Of a DNA stretch of 64,000 nt, positions 36,801-48,033 are shown one piece after another; positions within the stretch are counted from its first letter, which is position 1; each line of letters opens with the position of its first letter. Source of the DNA: Hydractinia symbiolongicarpus (lineage: Eukaryota > Cnidaria > Hydrozoa > Anthoathecata > Hydractiniidae); the NCBI RefSeq assembly GCF_029227915.1, contig NC_079876.1, forward strand, positions 16,494,001-16,558,000, written 5' to 3'. Below the pieces are notes generated by a model that searched no databases, was not told where the DNA came from, and worked only from the letters and a program-made list of their open reading frames with translations. The position numbers and the translations under genes were made by a program.

Positions 36801-39800
36801 GTTTGTACTTGAATTCAGTATTTTCGTCGAGACACAATTAGAGTGTCATCAGATTTTGTGGCAGTTACTTTTCCTATTTTTTTGCAAAGAACCATGCTAT
36901 TTAATCTTGGAATTCATGTATTTTGTTTCTTACTTTTTAACCTTATTCGGTCCACCCCTCTTGCCGGCTTTTTTGATAACTTTCATTTGCTATACTCAAT
37001 GTTATTGATACTACTCAGTTTTTATATCGATCTTTTAGGCACCTTTATGCCGAGTATTTAGGTAACATACCTCTCTTTAGATATTAGCTATTACTTGAAA
37101 CTACCCCTAAAAATCTCAATAAATTCCTAAAATGTAGATCGTTAATCGCTAAAGTTTTTTTCTCGCATTGTGTTCCCTAAGAATTTTCCTGACGTGAGAC
37201 AAAATGTATACACACTAGTTGGTTCTACATGGAAAATCCTGGAGAACAGCAAAAGTTTATGCCCGCAAAATGCAAAAAATTTGAGTTAAAGCTGAACGGG
37301 AAAAGATTCTTTCGCGAAAATTGTATTTCCTTATTATAGTTTTCACATATATGTTATAGTTATTTATTGTCTTCTTCAGACGGCAACATCGAATGTGTAT
37401 CGCGATTGTTACGTACCAAACGCAAAATGCAAGCTGTTTGCTAAATATGAATGGATTGGTCAACTTATGGGAGCGTGCTTAAGAGGGAAAGAAAACCTTG
37501 TATGTAGTTTTGGAAATTGTGTCTTGTTTCTTAAAAACATTTATCTCTAGTTATCCTTTTGTTGGCATAAATTTAGTTTCGCTCGCAACGAAATCTTATG
37601 AAGAGATCACAAAAGATGATACAGCTTAATTTTTCCTAGTAGCTTTCGTTGTTATGTACTGTATATCAGACGTAATCGCCATGATCATATTATAACATGA
37701 TATTTTTGTCGCTTGTTAATGTGTAGGTCATTTCGCTTCCTCCCTTCATATGGAAAATATTAAATCACGAGCCAGTATCTTTTGACAAAGATTATTTCAC
37801 AGTAGACGCTGCTGAGGTTAGTGTGTGTTTTTATGTAACTCTGTGTGTGGGTTTTTTTTTTGCTAGTCATAAAATCTGTGTACCATGTAACTGTAGTTGT
37901 TAAGTTAACTCTCTCTAATTTGAATTTCAAGGGGGAATAAATTTTTGTTTGCATTAGAGATAGATTCGAATGACATTGCTTAAGATATTCTCAAGGTTAC
38001 TTTGACTTTGTTCGAACTATAGAGATATTCTAATTATTGAGATTCAAGTTACAGGGATTTAAATTTCGGAGATTCAAATTACAGAGATTCGAATTACGGG
38101 GATTCAAATTACGGAGATTCAACATACGGAGATTTGAATCAGAGAGAGTTAACTGTAAACAGACTTAATTTTTGATAATAAACATCGCGAAATAAATTGC
38201 TAGTCAAGATAGAACTGATAGCAAGGCTCAAAATTTTGTCGGAAAAATAAAATTTGCTGTCGTTTTTTTTTAATCGTTGCAGTTTCTATAGGAATTACTA
38301 TTTTCTGTTGCAGGTGCAATTTCACGAAATGATGGAGAAGATAAATGAAGAAAAATTTAAGGAGATGTACGAAGGTGTTTTGGTGTACACAACAGTGAGA
38401 TGTTCTTTTGAATTTGGTCTAGTGTCTTGTTTTTCTTAGAGATTAACTGAAGTTAAATTCAGGTGAAGTGAATTTTACATCACAGTTAAAAGTGCAACTG
38501 TGTACATGGTGTTTCACTTCGGGTTTTCTTTTGTGTTCATGATTTCTAAACTCTGATTGAAAACCGCATTTCGACCCGAGGTAGAGTTTTACATGAAAAC
38601 CTTGCACCAATTTGAAATTTTACTTCTGTTAAAATGATCGTAATGAAATGCCACACGAACTTCGTCCGAAGTGATAAAAACTAATGTTCTATGGAGCACA
38701 GCGTTGGCTGTAGTGATTCAAATCAGTTTGAGTTCGCTGCGATTAGTCTTTTTTGTTGTGTGTTTTATTGACTATTAAAGTTCTTGCTCTTAAAAAACAT
38801 GTTTTTATAGGTTTTATCTAACGGCACCGAAGTTTGTGTAAAAGATAATGCCGGCTATGTTAAGTATGAGGACCGCTCAGATTTTTTAAGACTTGTCAGA
38901 GAAAATCGCATGGTTGAATTTCAAGAACAGGTAACTTCAGCATCTTTTCTAGTGCATTGAATATTTTTAAATGTTTGGATTATTTTTATTGTGTGCTAAT
39001 TATCTCAAAATCACGTAATGGTGTCTTCTTAGCCATAGGTATGTTGAATTTCGAAAATGTCGGAAAATGTTTTGTCAAACAAAATTAATTGGCATTGAGA
39101 AAAAAATTTATCACAGCCGCCCATGCCTGAAAGTTATTTTTTTTTTATTTATTTTTCTTTTTTAGTCACTTCTATGTGGATAGTAATAACTTTCCGAAAA
39201 TTTTCCTTTACTTTGGGCCGGCATATTTTTGTTCGAAAGGATGCACGCTTTTTTTAAACGTGACCGAGATTTTACACTGATTTGTTTATAGCATTTTGTC
39301 TTTTTGATTAAGCTTATGGCTTGTTCAAAGCTCAATTCTTCCTAAAAGTTTTGTACTCTTATAGTGCAAGTGCTCCTTGAAATATACAAAGCTTGCACTA
39401 GTCTTTACTGAGCCTGTCGTTTATTTCTTAAGAAGTATGTCTTTTACGTTCTTAAAGAGCTGGAAAATGAATCTGTAAGAACTGGAATTTTTTTTTTTGC
39501 TTAAACTAAATCAAAATCAGAAAACTTTGTTGCATATTTTTGTGTCGCCGTAGCTTAGTAATTATAACTACCGTACTTTGTGCGGGAGATCCCCTTGGCG
39601 ACGATTCAATATGGGCAAGTGAATGTTATCATAACCTCGGGTTGACCCAAGCAATGTAAGGGAAATTTGGGGAGATGACACACTGTCTGGGTGCCGTTGT
39701 ATGTTGCAGGGAGCTGTCTTGCAGCGCACGGGCCCTAATTGGGTATGCGTATCTCAAAATGAGCATTGGATGCTCTAGGACTTTCCATCTAAGCCATGGC

Positions 39801-42795
39801 CCCTCCTGGAAATAATAGACAGGGTACAAGCCATGTAAAATATGCACATCTATCCCTATCTTGCATTATTGGTGTAAACACGTGTCATGTGTAAACCAAC
39901 TTTTCCAACTTTCATGTGAAACTCTTCTAGATTGTTGCTATACGCAATGGTTTGGAAAAAGTTGTACCCAAGGCTGTTTTGACTTTGCTGACATGGCAAG
40001 AGTTGGAGAGAAGAATTTGTGGTGATCCTGAGATTTCTGTGGAAGCATTAAAAAAGTCAGGTGGGATAAATTTGCTGTTATTATTGTGTTCCTTAAGTGC
40101 AAGCGTATAAATTTTCGCGCAAAACCTTTTGGAGCGTTATTTATGATGACACAAAGAGCTGCCTTTCTTGAAACAAATTATTTCGTCAATATCAACATCT
40201 TTTACCTGACAACACACACGAAAAGATTTTAAAACAGTGTGTAATGTGGTATCTTCACTGAATCTGAGTGTCTACTAAATTATATCGATTTTCATTTTCG
40301 AAGCGGCTTATTTTGGATGTACGGTATATACTTGTTATATATATGTATATGTAATTTTTTTTTACTAATATTTTATTTTTTTTGGCACTTTTAGCTCATT
40401 ACGACGATTTTGAAGATGAATCTGACCCCACTATTAAGTATATGTGGCAAGCTTTAGAAAACTTTACCAACGGTAAGAAAATAAAATTACAATTACAAAA
40501 GAAAAGTACTTGTTTAATTTAGGCTATCTTGCCTAAATTTCATGTTTTCCTAACATAATTATTATGTTCCAAATTTTGACTTTTCCTCAGTTTCAATTCC
40601 AAACTGATTTTCGCCATAAAATTTGTTTCTAGATTTCTAAAAACTAACTTCACACTTTTTTGTGAATAGGTGCCTAAAAGTTTTTGATTTGCTGACATAA
40701 GCAATTTTTTACATTCTTTTTCAGTGATACTTATAGGTAACTCTCAACGTACACTATGTCAGGAATGTCAGGAATTTTGCAAAAATAAGCAAAATGTCAG
40801 AAAAATTTGGTCATTTTATGAAATGTCCAGAAATTTGACAGGAATTTTAAACCTCCCCCTCTTTCCGCTTTTTATTTTAATGTTTTTTAATGTCAGTTTT
40901 TATCTTCAGCTTGTATATGTTTTATCCTTTGTTTCCTTTTTTTCCTTTGTACATTGCATTTCTTCTTCCTTAAACAGCCAGCGATAACTATAGGAAAAAT
41001 AAGGAGAGAAAATTTGAAAATGCTATGATTTTTAGATAAAAAAAAATCAGGAAAATGTCAGGTAAATCGAGGTCAACTTTTGACTTCTGGAATTGAAAAC
41101 TCATTATAGTATATTTATTTATTTTGTCTGGCTAGGCTGAAAACACTGACCCGCAAACCCGTACACCTGTACCAGCACTTTTGCTATTAAAACGAAATGT
41201 CTAAATGCGGGTTTCCCCTTAGACTAATGCGGTCGAATCGATCAACGAAGTTTATGCGATGTTTTATTTTTAGTAACACCAATGCGATCGACGTCGATCG
41301 ATTCGACCACATTTGTTTGAGTGGAAACCCGTCGTTAGAATAACCCTTTTTTTCTATTCAATTTTTTGTTGTTTAGTTAATTAAATCAGCCGGTACGGTT
41401 TAAATACAACCTCCTACAGTTTACTTAAACATTTCCTTATTTTATTATAAACAAACCTTTTATGAAATTTTAAACAGCCAAAGTGTATCATGTTAAAAAT
41501 CAGTTTCAGTTTTCTCAGCCTCGTCATAACTTTGTGTTTACTATTTTTGTTACAGAAGACAGAAGTCGGTTTCTAAGATTCGTCACTGGTCGACGACGTT
41601 TGCCAACGCCGCTTTATATATCGAAAAGCAAATCGTAAGTGACGCTGTTTTTTTTTTGTCCTCTCTTCTTTGTTGAAAAATTCTTCAGCAGAGTTAATGC
41701 GGTCACTATTGTCTTTAAAAATTATATTCTCTTGGTGATATGATGCAACCAAAGCCTCTTTCCAGTCTTTCGTCGCACCTTTTTTTTTACTATTGTATAA
41801 TTGTTCTACGCATGCGTGACTTCATTTTAGATCCACGCATGTAAACGCCCTGCCTGAATCAGCGACATGTTCACACACGCTCTTCCTTCCTTCGTACACC
41901 AGGTAAGTAAGGTTCCAACTTTGTTCTCTAGCTTGTTTAAACTCGTGTAAAAAAAACAAGCTATTCTAATTGAGGCAGCTTTCGAGCAAACTCCAAAAAA
42001 CTAAACCCATGAAAGTCGTGGACTTTGCTACTGAGAAATACATGTTGTGAGCAATAACACACAGAAATCTAGAGAGAAGGAGAGAAAGAAAAACTGAGCT
42101 TCAGAAACAAACTAAATGGAATTTTAGCCCAATTGGAGCCGACTTCAATAGGGTTAAAAAATGTACAAATTGGAATGGTCTCTAAGAATTTTGCTGCTAT
42201 GCCTACACATAATTTGACAAAAGGGGCATGAGAAAACATGTGCTTTACCAAATCTTGTTACTTCTAATTTAGTCAATTATTTTTTTTTACTAGCTAGGCG
42301 TTTGTTATAAGCAGACTAAACTTTCTAATGATAAAAAAAGTTCTACTTTTGTCACTTTTAAGCGGGCTCAGACAATTAGCGAAAACCCGAAAAAAGCCGT
42401 TTTCCGTGTCGTGCGGACAGGAAAACTCGAAAAATCCGATATAAACAAAAAATATATTAGAACTGAGTATCCATATACGTAGTTTCACACTTATGGACCA
42501 GAATTAAAATTTTCTGGAATCGTTCTAGCGTTCACCAATGAAAGCCGTGTTATATGCGTTCTGATATAACTTATAACCTTACTAGTAGCTACTATATCAA
42601 TAATGATTCATCAGGACGATATTACTACAGATATTTTTCGTTTTTATTTCCACAGTTTAGAATATGTAGAATTATTTTGTTAGAATAACAATTTTTTTCT
42701 TCTTGTCTAGTGCTACACAAGCTGAAGAGAAACTACGATATGCAGCTTATTACTGCGTCTCTATTGATACTGATATGAGTCCTTGGGAGGATTAG
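27873..42795 (+). CDS. HECTD3: E3 ubiquitin-protein ligase HECTD3, 20 exons, complete
   Basis: Exons: 27873-28187, 28251-28483, 29375-29597, 30397-30512, 32106-32222, 32457-32539, 34547-34646, 35066-35396, 35720-35769, 36004-36068, 36662-36771, 37380-37499, 37727-37816, 38314-38394, 38811-38930, 39931-40060, 40395-40472, 41556-41634, 41831-41902 and 42711-42795. They sum to 2598 nt, 865 residues; human HECTD3 is about 861. The N-terminal part (RPLPxAL-type) is followed by a DOC/APC10-like domain around residues 235-385 ([22 protein letters not shown]). The C-terminal half is a HECT domain with [44 protein letters not shown] and the catalytic cysteine in [14 protein letters not shown] (Cys827, codon 41868-41870). 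It ends [12 protein letters not shown] ligases take ubiquitin from an E2 onto this Cys before substrate transfer; the DOC region likely recruits substrates. The exon 2 donor (CAG|GTCTGA) is weak but phase-consistent. Confidence 0.97.
32639..34190 (+). repeat. 31-bp minisatellite, about 50 copies, in HECTD3 intron 6
   Basis: The unit is CATGGTGTGTGTCAAGAATA followed by CCATGGCTTTC, 31 bp. Because 31 is not a multiple of 3 and the unit contains no stop in any forward frame, all three plus-strand frames stay open for 460-540 codons; these are not genes. Variants fall into linked classes (GTGTCAAGAAT versus GTATCAAGAGT, and TTTC, TTTT or CTAT before CATGG). They recur in longer blocks of about 10-11 units. 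The array is confined between exon 6 (ends 32539) and exon 7 (starts 34547). Confidence 0.97.
35793..35940 (+). repeat. (TTG)n microsatellite in HECTD3 intron 9
   Basis: An imperfect run of TTG/GTT triplets lies just downstream of the exon 9 donor (35769). It yields spurious long Cys/Val or Asn/Thr frames. Confidence 0.95.
38025..38147 (+). repeat. 15-bp minisatellite in HECTD3 intron 13
   Basis: The unit is GATTCAAATTACGGA with variants (GATTT, ACAGA). Copies start at 38041, 38056, 38071, 38086, 38101, 38116 and 38131, an exact 15-bp period. Confidence 0.85.
39543..39870 (+). mobile_element. Candidate tRNA-derived SINE in HECTD3 intron 15
   Basis: The first 70 bases look tRNA-like: GCCGTAGCTTAGTAATTATA resembles an A box region, and GGCGACGATTCAAT resembles a B box about 50 bp on. 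The head does not fold as a full functional tRNA with a proper acceptor stem by eye. A GC-richer body follows to about 39870. Boundaries are approximate; no second copy was found in this window. Confidence 0.35.
41208..41331. mobile_element. MITE, 124 bp, in HECTD3 intron 17
   Basis: The ends are inverted repeats of about 36 bp. The left end begins CGGGTTTCCCCTTAGACTAA and continues TGCGGTCGAATCGATC; the right end is the reverse complement with a few mismatches, ending GTGGAAACCCG. The interior is non-coding. Its superfamily is not clear from the ends. Confidence 0.75.
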
Positions 42796-43143
42796 AAGTG
42801 AAGCAGTACATCCTGAAGAAACATTAGACCAACTCCTTGCTAAATTTATATCTCACACGTTTTCTGCTGTATATTCGATTTTCTTTCTTCAGTTGTCGGT
42901 GTAAAGACGAGTATAATGTTCTTTTTATCGGTGTGTGTCGGCAAATTTTCGTGTTACTGACAATAGAAAGGGCGCAGAACCTTGGACAAATGCCTCATTT
43001 TCTATTATGTTAGTGGAAAACCGTAGTACGTTAGGGAGGTGTACCTTTTAAAATTTCTAAACGGTTGTAGAAAAGTCAGCAAAGAATAACTAAATGTACT
43101 GATATACTTCCCAGGTAAACAGCGTTCTTAAACCAAAATTTGG

Positions 43144-43149
43144 AATAAA
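43144..43149 (+). promoter_or_regulatory. Probable poly(A) signal of HECTD3
   Basis: AATAAA about 350 bp after the stop codon, the first plausible signal downstream of the last exon. Confidence 0.4.
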
Positions 43150-43749
43150 GAATATTTGGTAACAGTCCCGGAAAAGTTAAACAAGTATTAAGTGAATCTC
43201 TGTAGGTAAGCCTTTTCAGCAACCTGACCAGTTTCAAAATTTATTTCGTAGGTGCTTCTTTTTCTCGTTTTACTTTTAAATGATACCTACACAATTGTCA
43301 GTGACTGTGTTCTTTTTTTTGCCGCCACACAATAGCGTAAATTTCATTGGTTGACAAATAAAAAAAAAATAAAAACGCCGTGAAGATAAAATAGCTATTA
43401 ATTGATTTCTTTAAAGCTGTGCATAAAGAAAGAATGTTTGACCTCAGAATAAAAAGGATTTATTTTGCTTGGTTATTAACAGGTATTTTCTTTTTTACGG
43501 TTTTGTCAGTTTACATTATCGGTGAAAAATCCGTCGGTTAAAAAAGACAAATTTTGTGCTAGCCGACAAATATTTTCGCCGACGAAATCAACGAAATTTA
43601 ATATAGAATAATTTTTTTATATTCATGTGGTTACGGTTTAAAAAAAATGAGAGTAACTTTATTCATAATTCAAATGTAAATAACAACAAACCCAACCTAT
43701 GTCTTTATTTCTCGTGTATGTTAACGCATTTTACTCCAATTTATTCTAA

Positions 43750-43881
43750 CTAGTCGTTAGCCCGTGGAACATCCACGGGTTCGCCCGTCCTTTTTATACC
43801 GCATTGCGTGCTTCTCGATATTGCGCGGCTAAGCTACCATTTTGTGTGACAGACAGACGTATACGGGTATTATAATATAGA
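43750..43881 (-). mobile_element. Short Helitron-like element, copy A
   Basis: Read on the minus strand, it starts TCTATATTATAATACCCG after an A and ends at CTAG before a T. A GC-rich hairpin (CCCGTGG...CCACGGG) lies about 11 nt before the CTAG. TC start, CTRR end, subterminal hairpin and insertion between A and T are the Helitron hallmarks. It is 132 bp with no coding content. Confidence 0.6.
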
Positions 43882-45408
43882 TTATGTGCATAAATAAAAG
43901 ACTAAAAAATACAGTACAAATGTTTGCAGCTCTGGAAATCGGAACAATACACCTTTCCCGAATTTCATAAATTATAATAATTATGACGTCATCCAAAATT
44001 TTATAATGGTTCTGTGCCTTTCAGATAAGGATATTTAGATAGAATATTAGATTATCATGACAAAAATGGAGTTTTCTGGTTTATATAGATTTGAAAAAAA
44101 TAATTATTTTGATAACGAGGCTACTCTTGGAAAGATCGGCAATATAAAGGTTTCACCGCAACTTTCAACTCGGCATTGAGGAACTTAACGAGCAGAAATA
44201 TTTACGAAATTAGATAATTTGTTCTACCTTTTGCTAAGAAACTTATCATTTTTAGTATCGACCTCTTTAATTAAGTTTGGCATAATTAGGAAATTCGGGA
44301 AAGGTCTATTAAGGTGGGGAGACCTACGCTGGATGGCAACGCTCTGCATGATTAGTTACTTCTATTGTTCTTTGCTTACGTGATCATTATCGAGAAATCC
44401 TATCTTCTCTAATGTTTGCAAAAGAATGGTCTCACCCGAACAAAGATAATTAATCCGCACTATATAAGAGGGTGAGATGTGGTCACGCCGGCTTTGTGCT
44501 CATTGGTTGATTTCAGTTCAGGGTTTGCACTGTGTTTATTGGGGGTATACATTTAGGGATTTGCTCTGTCACATTTTGACGTCTTTTTTATGAGAAAAAC
44601 AAACCTTTTCCCATTGAACATAATTTTGATAAGTTAAATAATTTTGAATTAGGGGTAGTAGTTGACATAAAAGAGGCCTTTCGAATGCGAGAAACAATAT
44701 TCTTTCAGACTTAACAAGACTGCTCAAACCCGCAGCTAGTGTGCTAGCACTTTATTCAAAAATTAAGACAAAATCATTTTTACTTAGATACCAATCCATG
44801 AAGATGTAAACACAGTTTCCAAATTACTCGCTTGAAATTTTTAATACACTTTGTTATTATTATTATTATTATTGGATTCGCGATCCAACCCGTTCTGGCC
44901 TTTTTGACCTTGAGAGCCGAATAAGCGTTGGTTGCTTTGACATCAGGCAAATTGCATATTTCGGTTCCGTATATCCTATATAGTCGTAATATTTGGCGAA
45001 AATGACAAATACGTGCTAAAAACTCCAGGTGGATAGAAGATTTTGTGTTTCAGTTAAACCCTCCGATTAATTCCAAAACTTTATGTGCGATTTTACGCAT
45101 TTATTTTTCAAACAAGTGTAGAAAGAGTAAAACAGAAGTTCGAGTTTCACAAACGTCTATATTTTCTATGACAAATCTCGTACAAAAATATCTGTTACAA
45201 AAATCGTAAAAATGATCGTGAGATGGTATATACAGTTATCAAAAGCTAAATACACAACACTCTTGTGTTATAGCTAAATACACAACACTTGTGTCATACG
45301 TAGTTACGTTTTAAGAGAATAAACTATTAAAAAATGGTTAATACATCAACCTGTTTTTATGACTCTAATGTTGCAACGTATTATTTTGTTTGTTTGTTTG
45401 TTTGTTTG

Positions 45409-45414
45409 TTTATT
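45409..45414 (-). promoter_or_regulatory. Possible poly(A) signal of the innexin gene
   Basis: AATAAA on the minus strand about 195 bp after the stop codon, next to a (TTTG)n tract on the plus strand. Confidence 0.35.
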
Positions 45415-45608
45415 CAACAATCGTTTTATAAAACCTAAACTTAAATCTTATATAGACACACCATAACATAAAACATTCAAAAGCAAGTTTCTAGATAAAG
45501 ACTTCTAAAGCCTCAGCATAATTCTTACACATATAAAATATGCCATCTTAAAATGTTCACAAAAAATGTTCTCTCATATTGGACCAGTTTATAAGTGCAC
45601 AATGTCGC

Positions 45609-48033
45609 TTAAAACTCGTTTTCTTCTTCTTTGCTGTTGTATGGTGGAGCTTTTGCATGAAGCAGTCCCGGTGTTCTTTGCGCTTTCAGTTCATGTAACA
45701 CCTCACTGAACAACGGTATGTTCTTCCGGTAGATGTACTCCAAGTACTCGCACTCACGAAGTGTCAGGCCAGCCGAACTAAAAGAATGAAAAATATTAAC
45801 GAACGGCCACAAAGTCTTGTTTGTATCTGATGCATGTTTTTATGGCTTTTGGCATGATTTTGATCAAACTTATTCCAAGGGATTTTTTTATGCCCGTTAC
45901 AAGCAGGCTAAGACTCTCAGCAACTGAGTTCCTTATAAAAAAACGGTTATCCGAGAACACGGTCTTAAAAATTAAAAAGCAAAAAGGCGTTGTAAACGAG
46001 ACTGCATGGTTTAAAGCATATTAAAGCAGCTGTGTTTACATTTTTAACTTTGTCTCCAGTGCTTCTTAGGCTTTTTCATGTCATGGACCGAAAAATTCCT
46101 GGGAATGAAGTTATCTATCTTCAGCACTTAATGTTCATCAAAAATGTTTATATTTGTCAAGCTTGCCCTATTGGTTTGTAAATATCTTAGCTTCAGACAT
46201 CTTTACGATAATAAATTGCAATTGTCAAAAAAGTGTAATCTTTCATCTATTTTGCACACACAGGACAGAAATATAGTTTTATAAAATATAATAAATATCA
46301 TATGAAAAATCGCAAATTTTTCTGATTGAAATAATAATTACAGACACTGGAAACATAATCGTATATTATTGATAGCTGTTTACTTTTCAAGTTTTGCGTT
46401 GTTTATATCTAACGCACTTCATACTTCATCAACAGCATGCTGATAACAAAAAGCTATCTAACCTGTGTGTCGGTACTTTGTTCTTAATTGACGCCATCGT
46501 CATAACGTAATCAATGAACAACATAATCAGTCCAACCACGGACACAATAATGCCAATAACCATGGCCCACCATACTACAATTAAAACGTATTGATACAAG
46601 ATGTGTTGACTGAGCTCGCAAACAAGGAGGTGCCTATTGGTTAATTGGTCTTTAACATCTTTGGCAAGCTCAGCTACTTCGCAGAAAGCAAATGATGGGA
46701 GAAGAACATCTCCAGGTTTTGGTGAATGTCGAGCACCTAGAAAAAAGAAGAAATGATTTTTTTCTTTGTAATTTTCAAATTTTAAATAATATTTATCTAA
46801 AAATTTGTAATCATCAAAACCTCTATAAAAGGGTTAGGGTTAAGTGACACATAAAAATAATTGTTTTGTTCATTCCAGTCGTTTTTAAAATGATTTTTAC
46901 CGATGCATACAGTTTGCAGTGGAATACGTGTTTGCCGTCCTGTGCTTGTTGTTTTTTGTAAAAAAGAAGATCATAAAAAGCAGCTTATTTAAGGTATTTT
47001 AGCTACCATCCTTGTCCCCAGGGTCCTTTGGTCCTGAACTGTTATTGCCCTAGAAACGAGCTTGGTATTTTAACTTGTAGCTAACTGCGGTTAGATTGAC
47101 CATTAAAAATATTTATTATTTTCTTACCCATATAGTCATAAGCAATTGAATTGTCCAGTTTTGCCCATTTGGCATACTGTGTTCCGTATGATTGAAAATT
47201 TCCATGAAGAACGTTGTCTGTGAAAACGAAAGCGAGGATGTTGACAATCACATACAACAATTTTGTGGCGATGGAACCAAATATTCGGTAGTTTAACTTT
47301 GTCTTTGGGTTTAAGTCATAACTGAAGAAAGTTGCCACAATATTTTTAGCGTCGCCATTTCCTAAAATCACAAGTGAGCAAAATTCTTATCAACAACAAT
47401 AAGGCAACGAAAAAGCGATGCTATATCGGCAACATTTTTGGCGGTAGAATGAAAAAATGTCATGAATTTCCCCCTTGTATTACAGCGCATATGTTAGAGT
47501 CTGAGTATACCTTTTACAGTTTTCTTCAGTGACTCTTTATCTGTGTTGACATACTTGAAAAACGAGTATGGTGCGTAATACAGAGCGCCCATCATCACCA
47601 AGAAAAAGGTGAAGTATTGATACTGCAGGAAGAATGTTTTGGTCATCGGTGTACAGGTTGCATCACGGCTAGTCACCTTCTTCTTTTCATATTGTTTTGT
47701 AGTGTAAACTGAGCATAATTCTCCGTTTGGTCGTATACCATCGTGCGATATGTCACGTGGTAACCCATAGTAACCAAATTCATCCTCATGGTAACGGATA
47801 TTCTCATAGACATAAAAACCGTTGATCCAGCATGAACTTCCCATGAACCCTCCGTCCAAACCAAAAGGGTTAATGCATTTTAACGAATCATTGTACCAAT
47901 CCATACCGGTAAAGAAGGCTGCCACGAACATCAATTTAAGTAAAAATATTCGGGAGAATTGATCGGAATATGAATCTTGTCTCGGTTTTATTTTCACCGA
48001 GAGAATACCCTTCACATCGTCTACAATACCCAT
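45609..48033 (-). CDS. Innexin gap-junction/hemichannel protein, four exons
   Basis: Minus-strand exons 48033-47511, 47361-47128, 46736-46463 and 45777-45609 join in phase to 1200 nt, 399 residues, a typical innexin length. The start ATG (48033) gives MGIVDDVKGILSVKIKPRQD; an upstream in-frame GTG is not needed. TM1 lies around residues 29-46 (FLLKLMFVAAFF), followed by WYNDSLKC and extracellular loop 1 with Cys residues. TM2 includes FLQYQYFTFFLV, the counterpart of the innexin YYQWV signature. The second exon holds the cytoplasmic loop and TM3 (LLYVIVNILAFVF). The third has loop 2 with two cysteines (FAFC, LLVC) and TM4 (VVWWAMVIGIIV). The C-terminus is short and charged (KEEENEF). Six or eight subunits form intercellular channels or hemichannels. 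All introns are GT..AG. Which paralogue it is cannot be told by eye. Confidence 0.93.

Larger units (their letters stand above)
42796..45608. other. HECTD3 3' UTR and intergenic region
   Basis: Contains the probable HECTD3 3' UTR, one Helitron-like copy (43750-43881), a (TTA)n tract near 44850-44872 and a (TTTG)n tract at about 45385-45411. No gene is supported. Confidence 0.5.

Noticed and set aside
39543-39613. Functional tRNA gene
   Set aside because: A- and B-box-like words are present, but a proper acceptor stem and anticodon arm could not be drawn; a SINE head is more likely.
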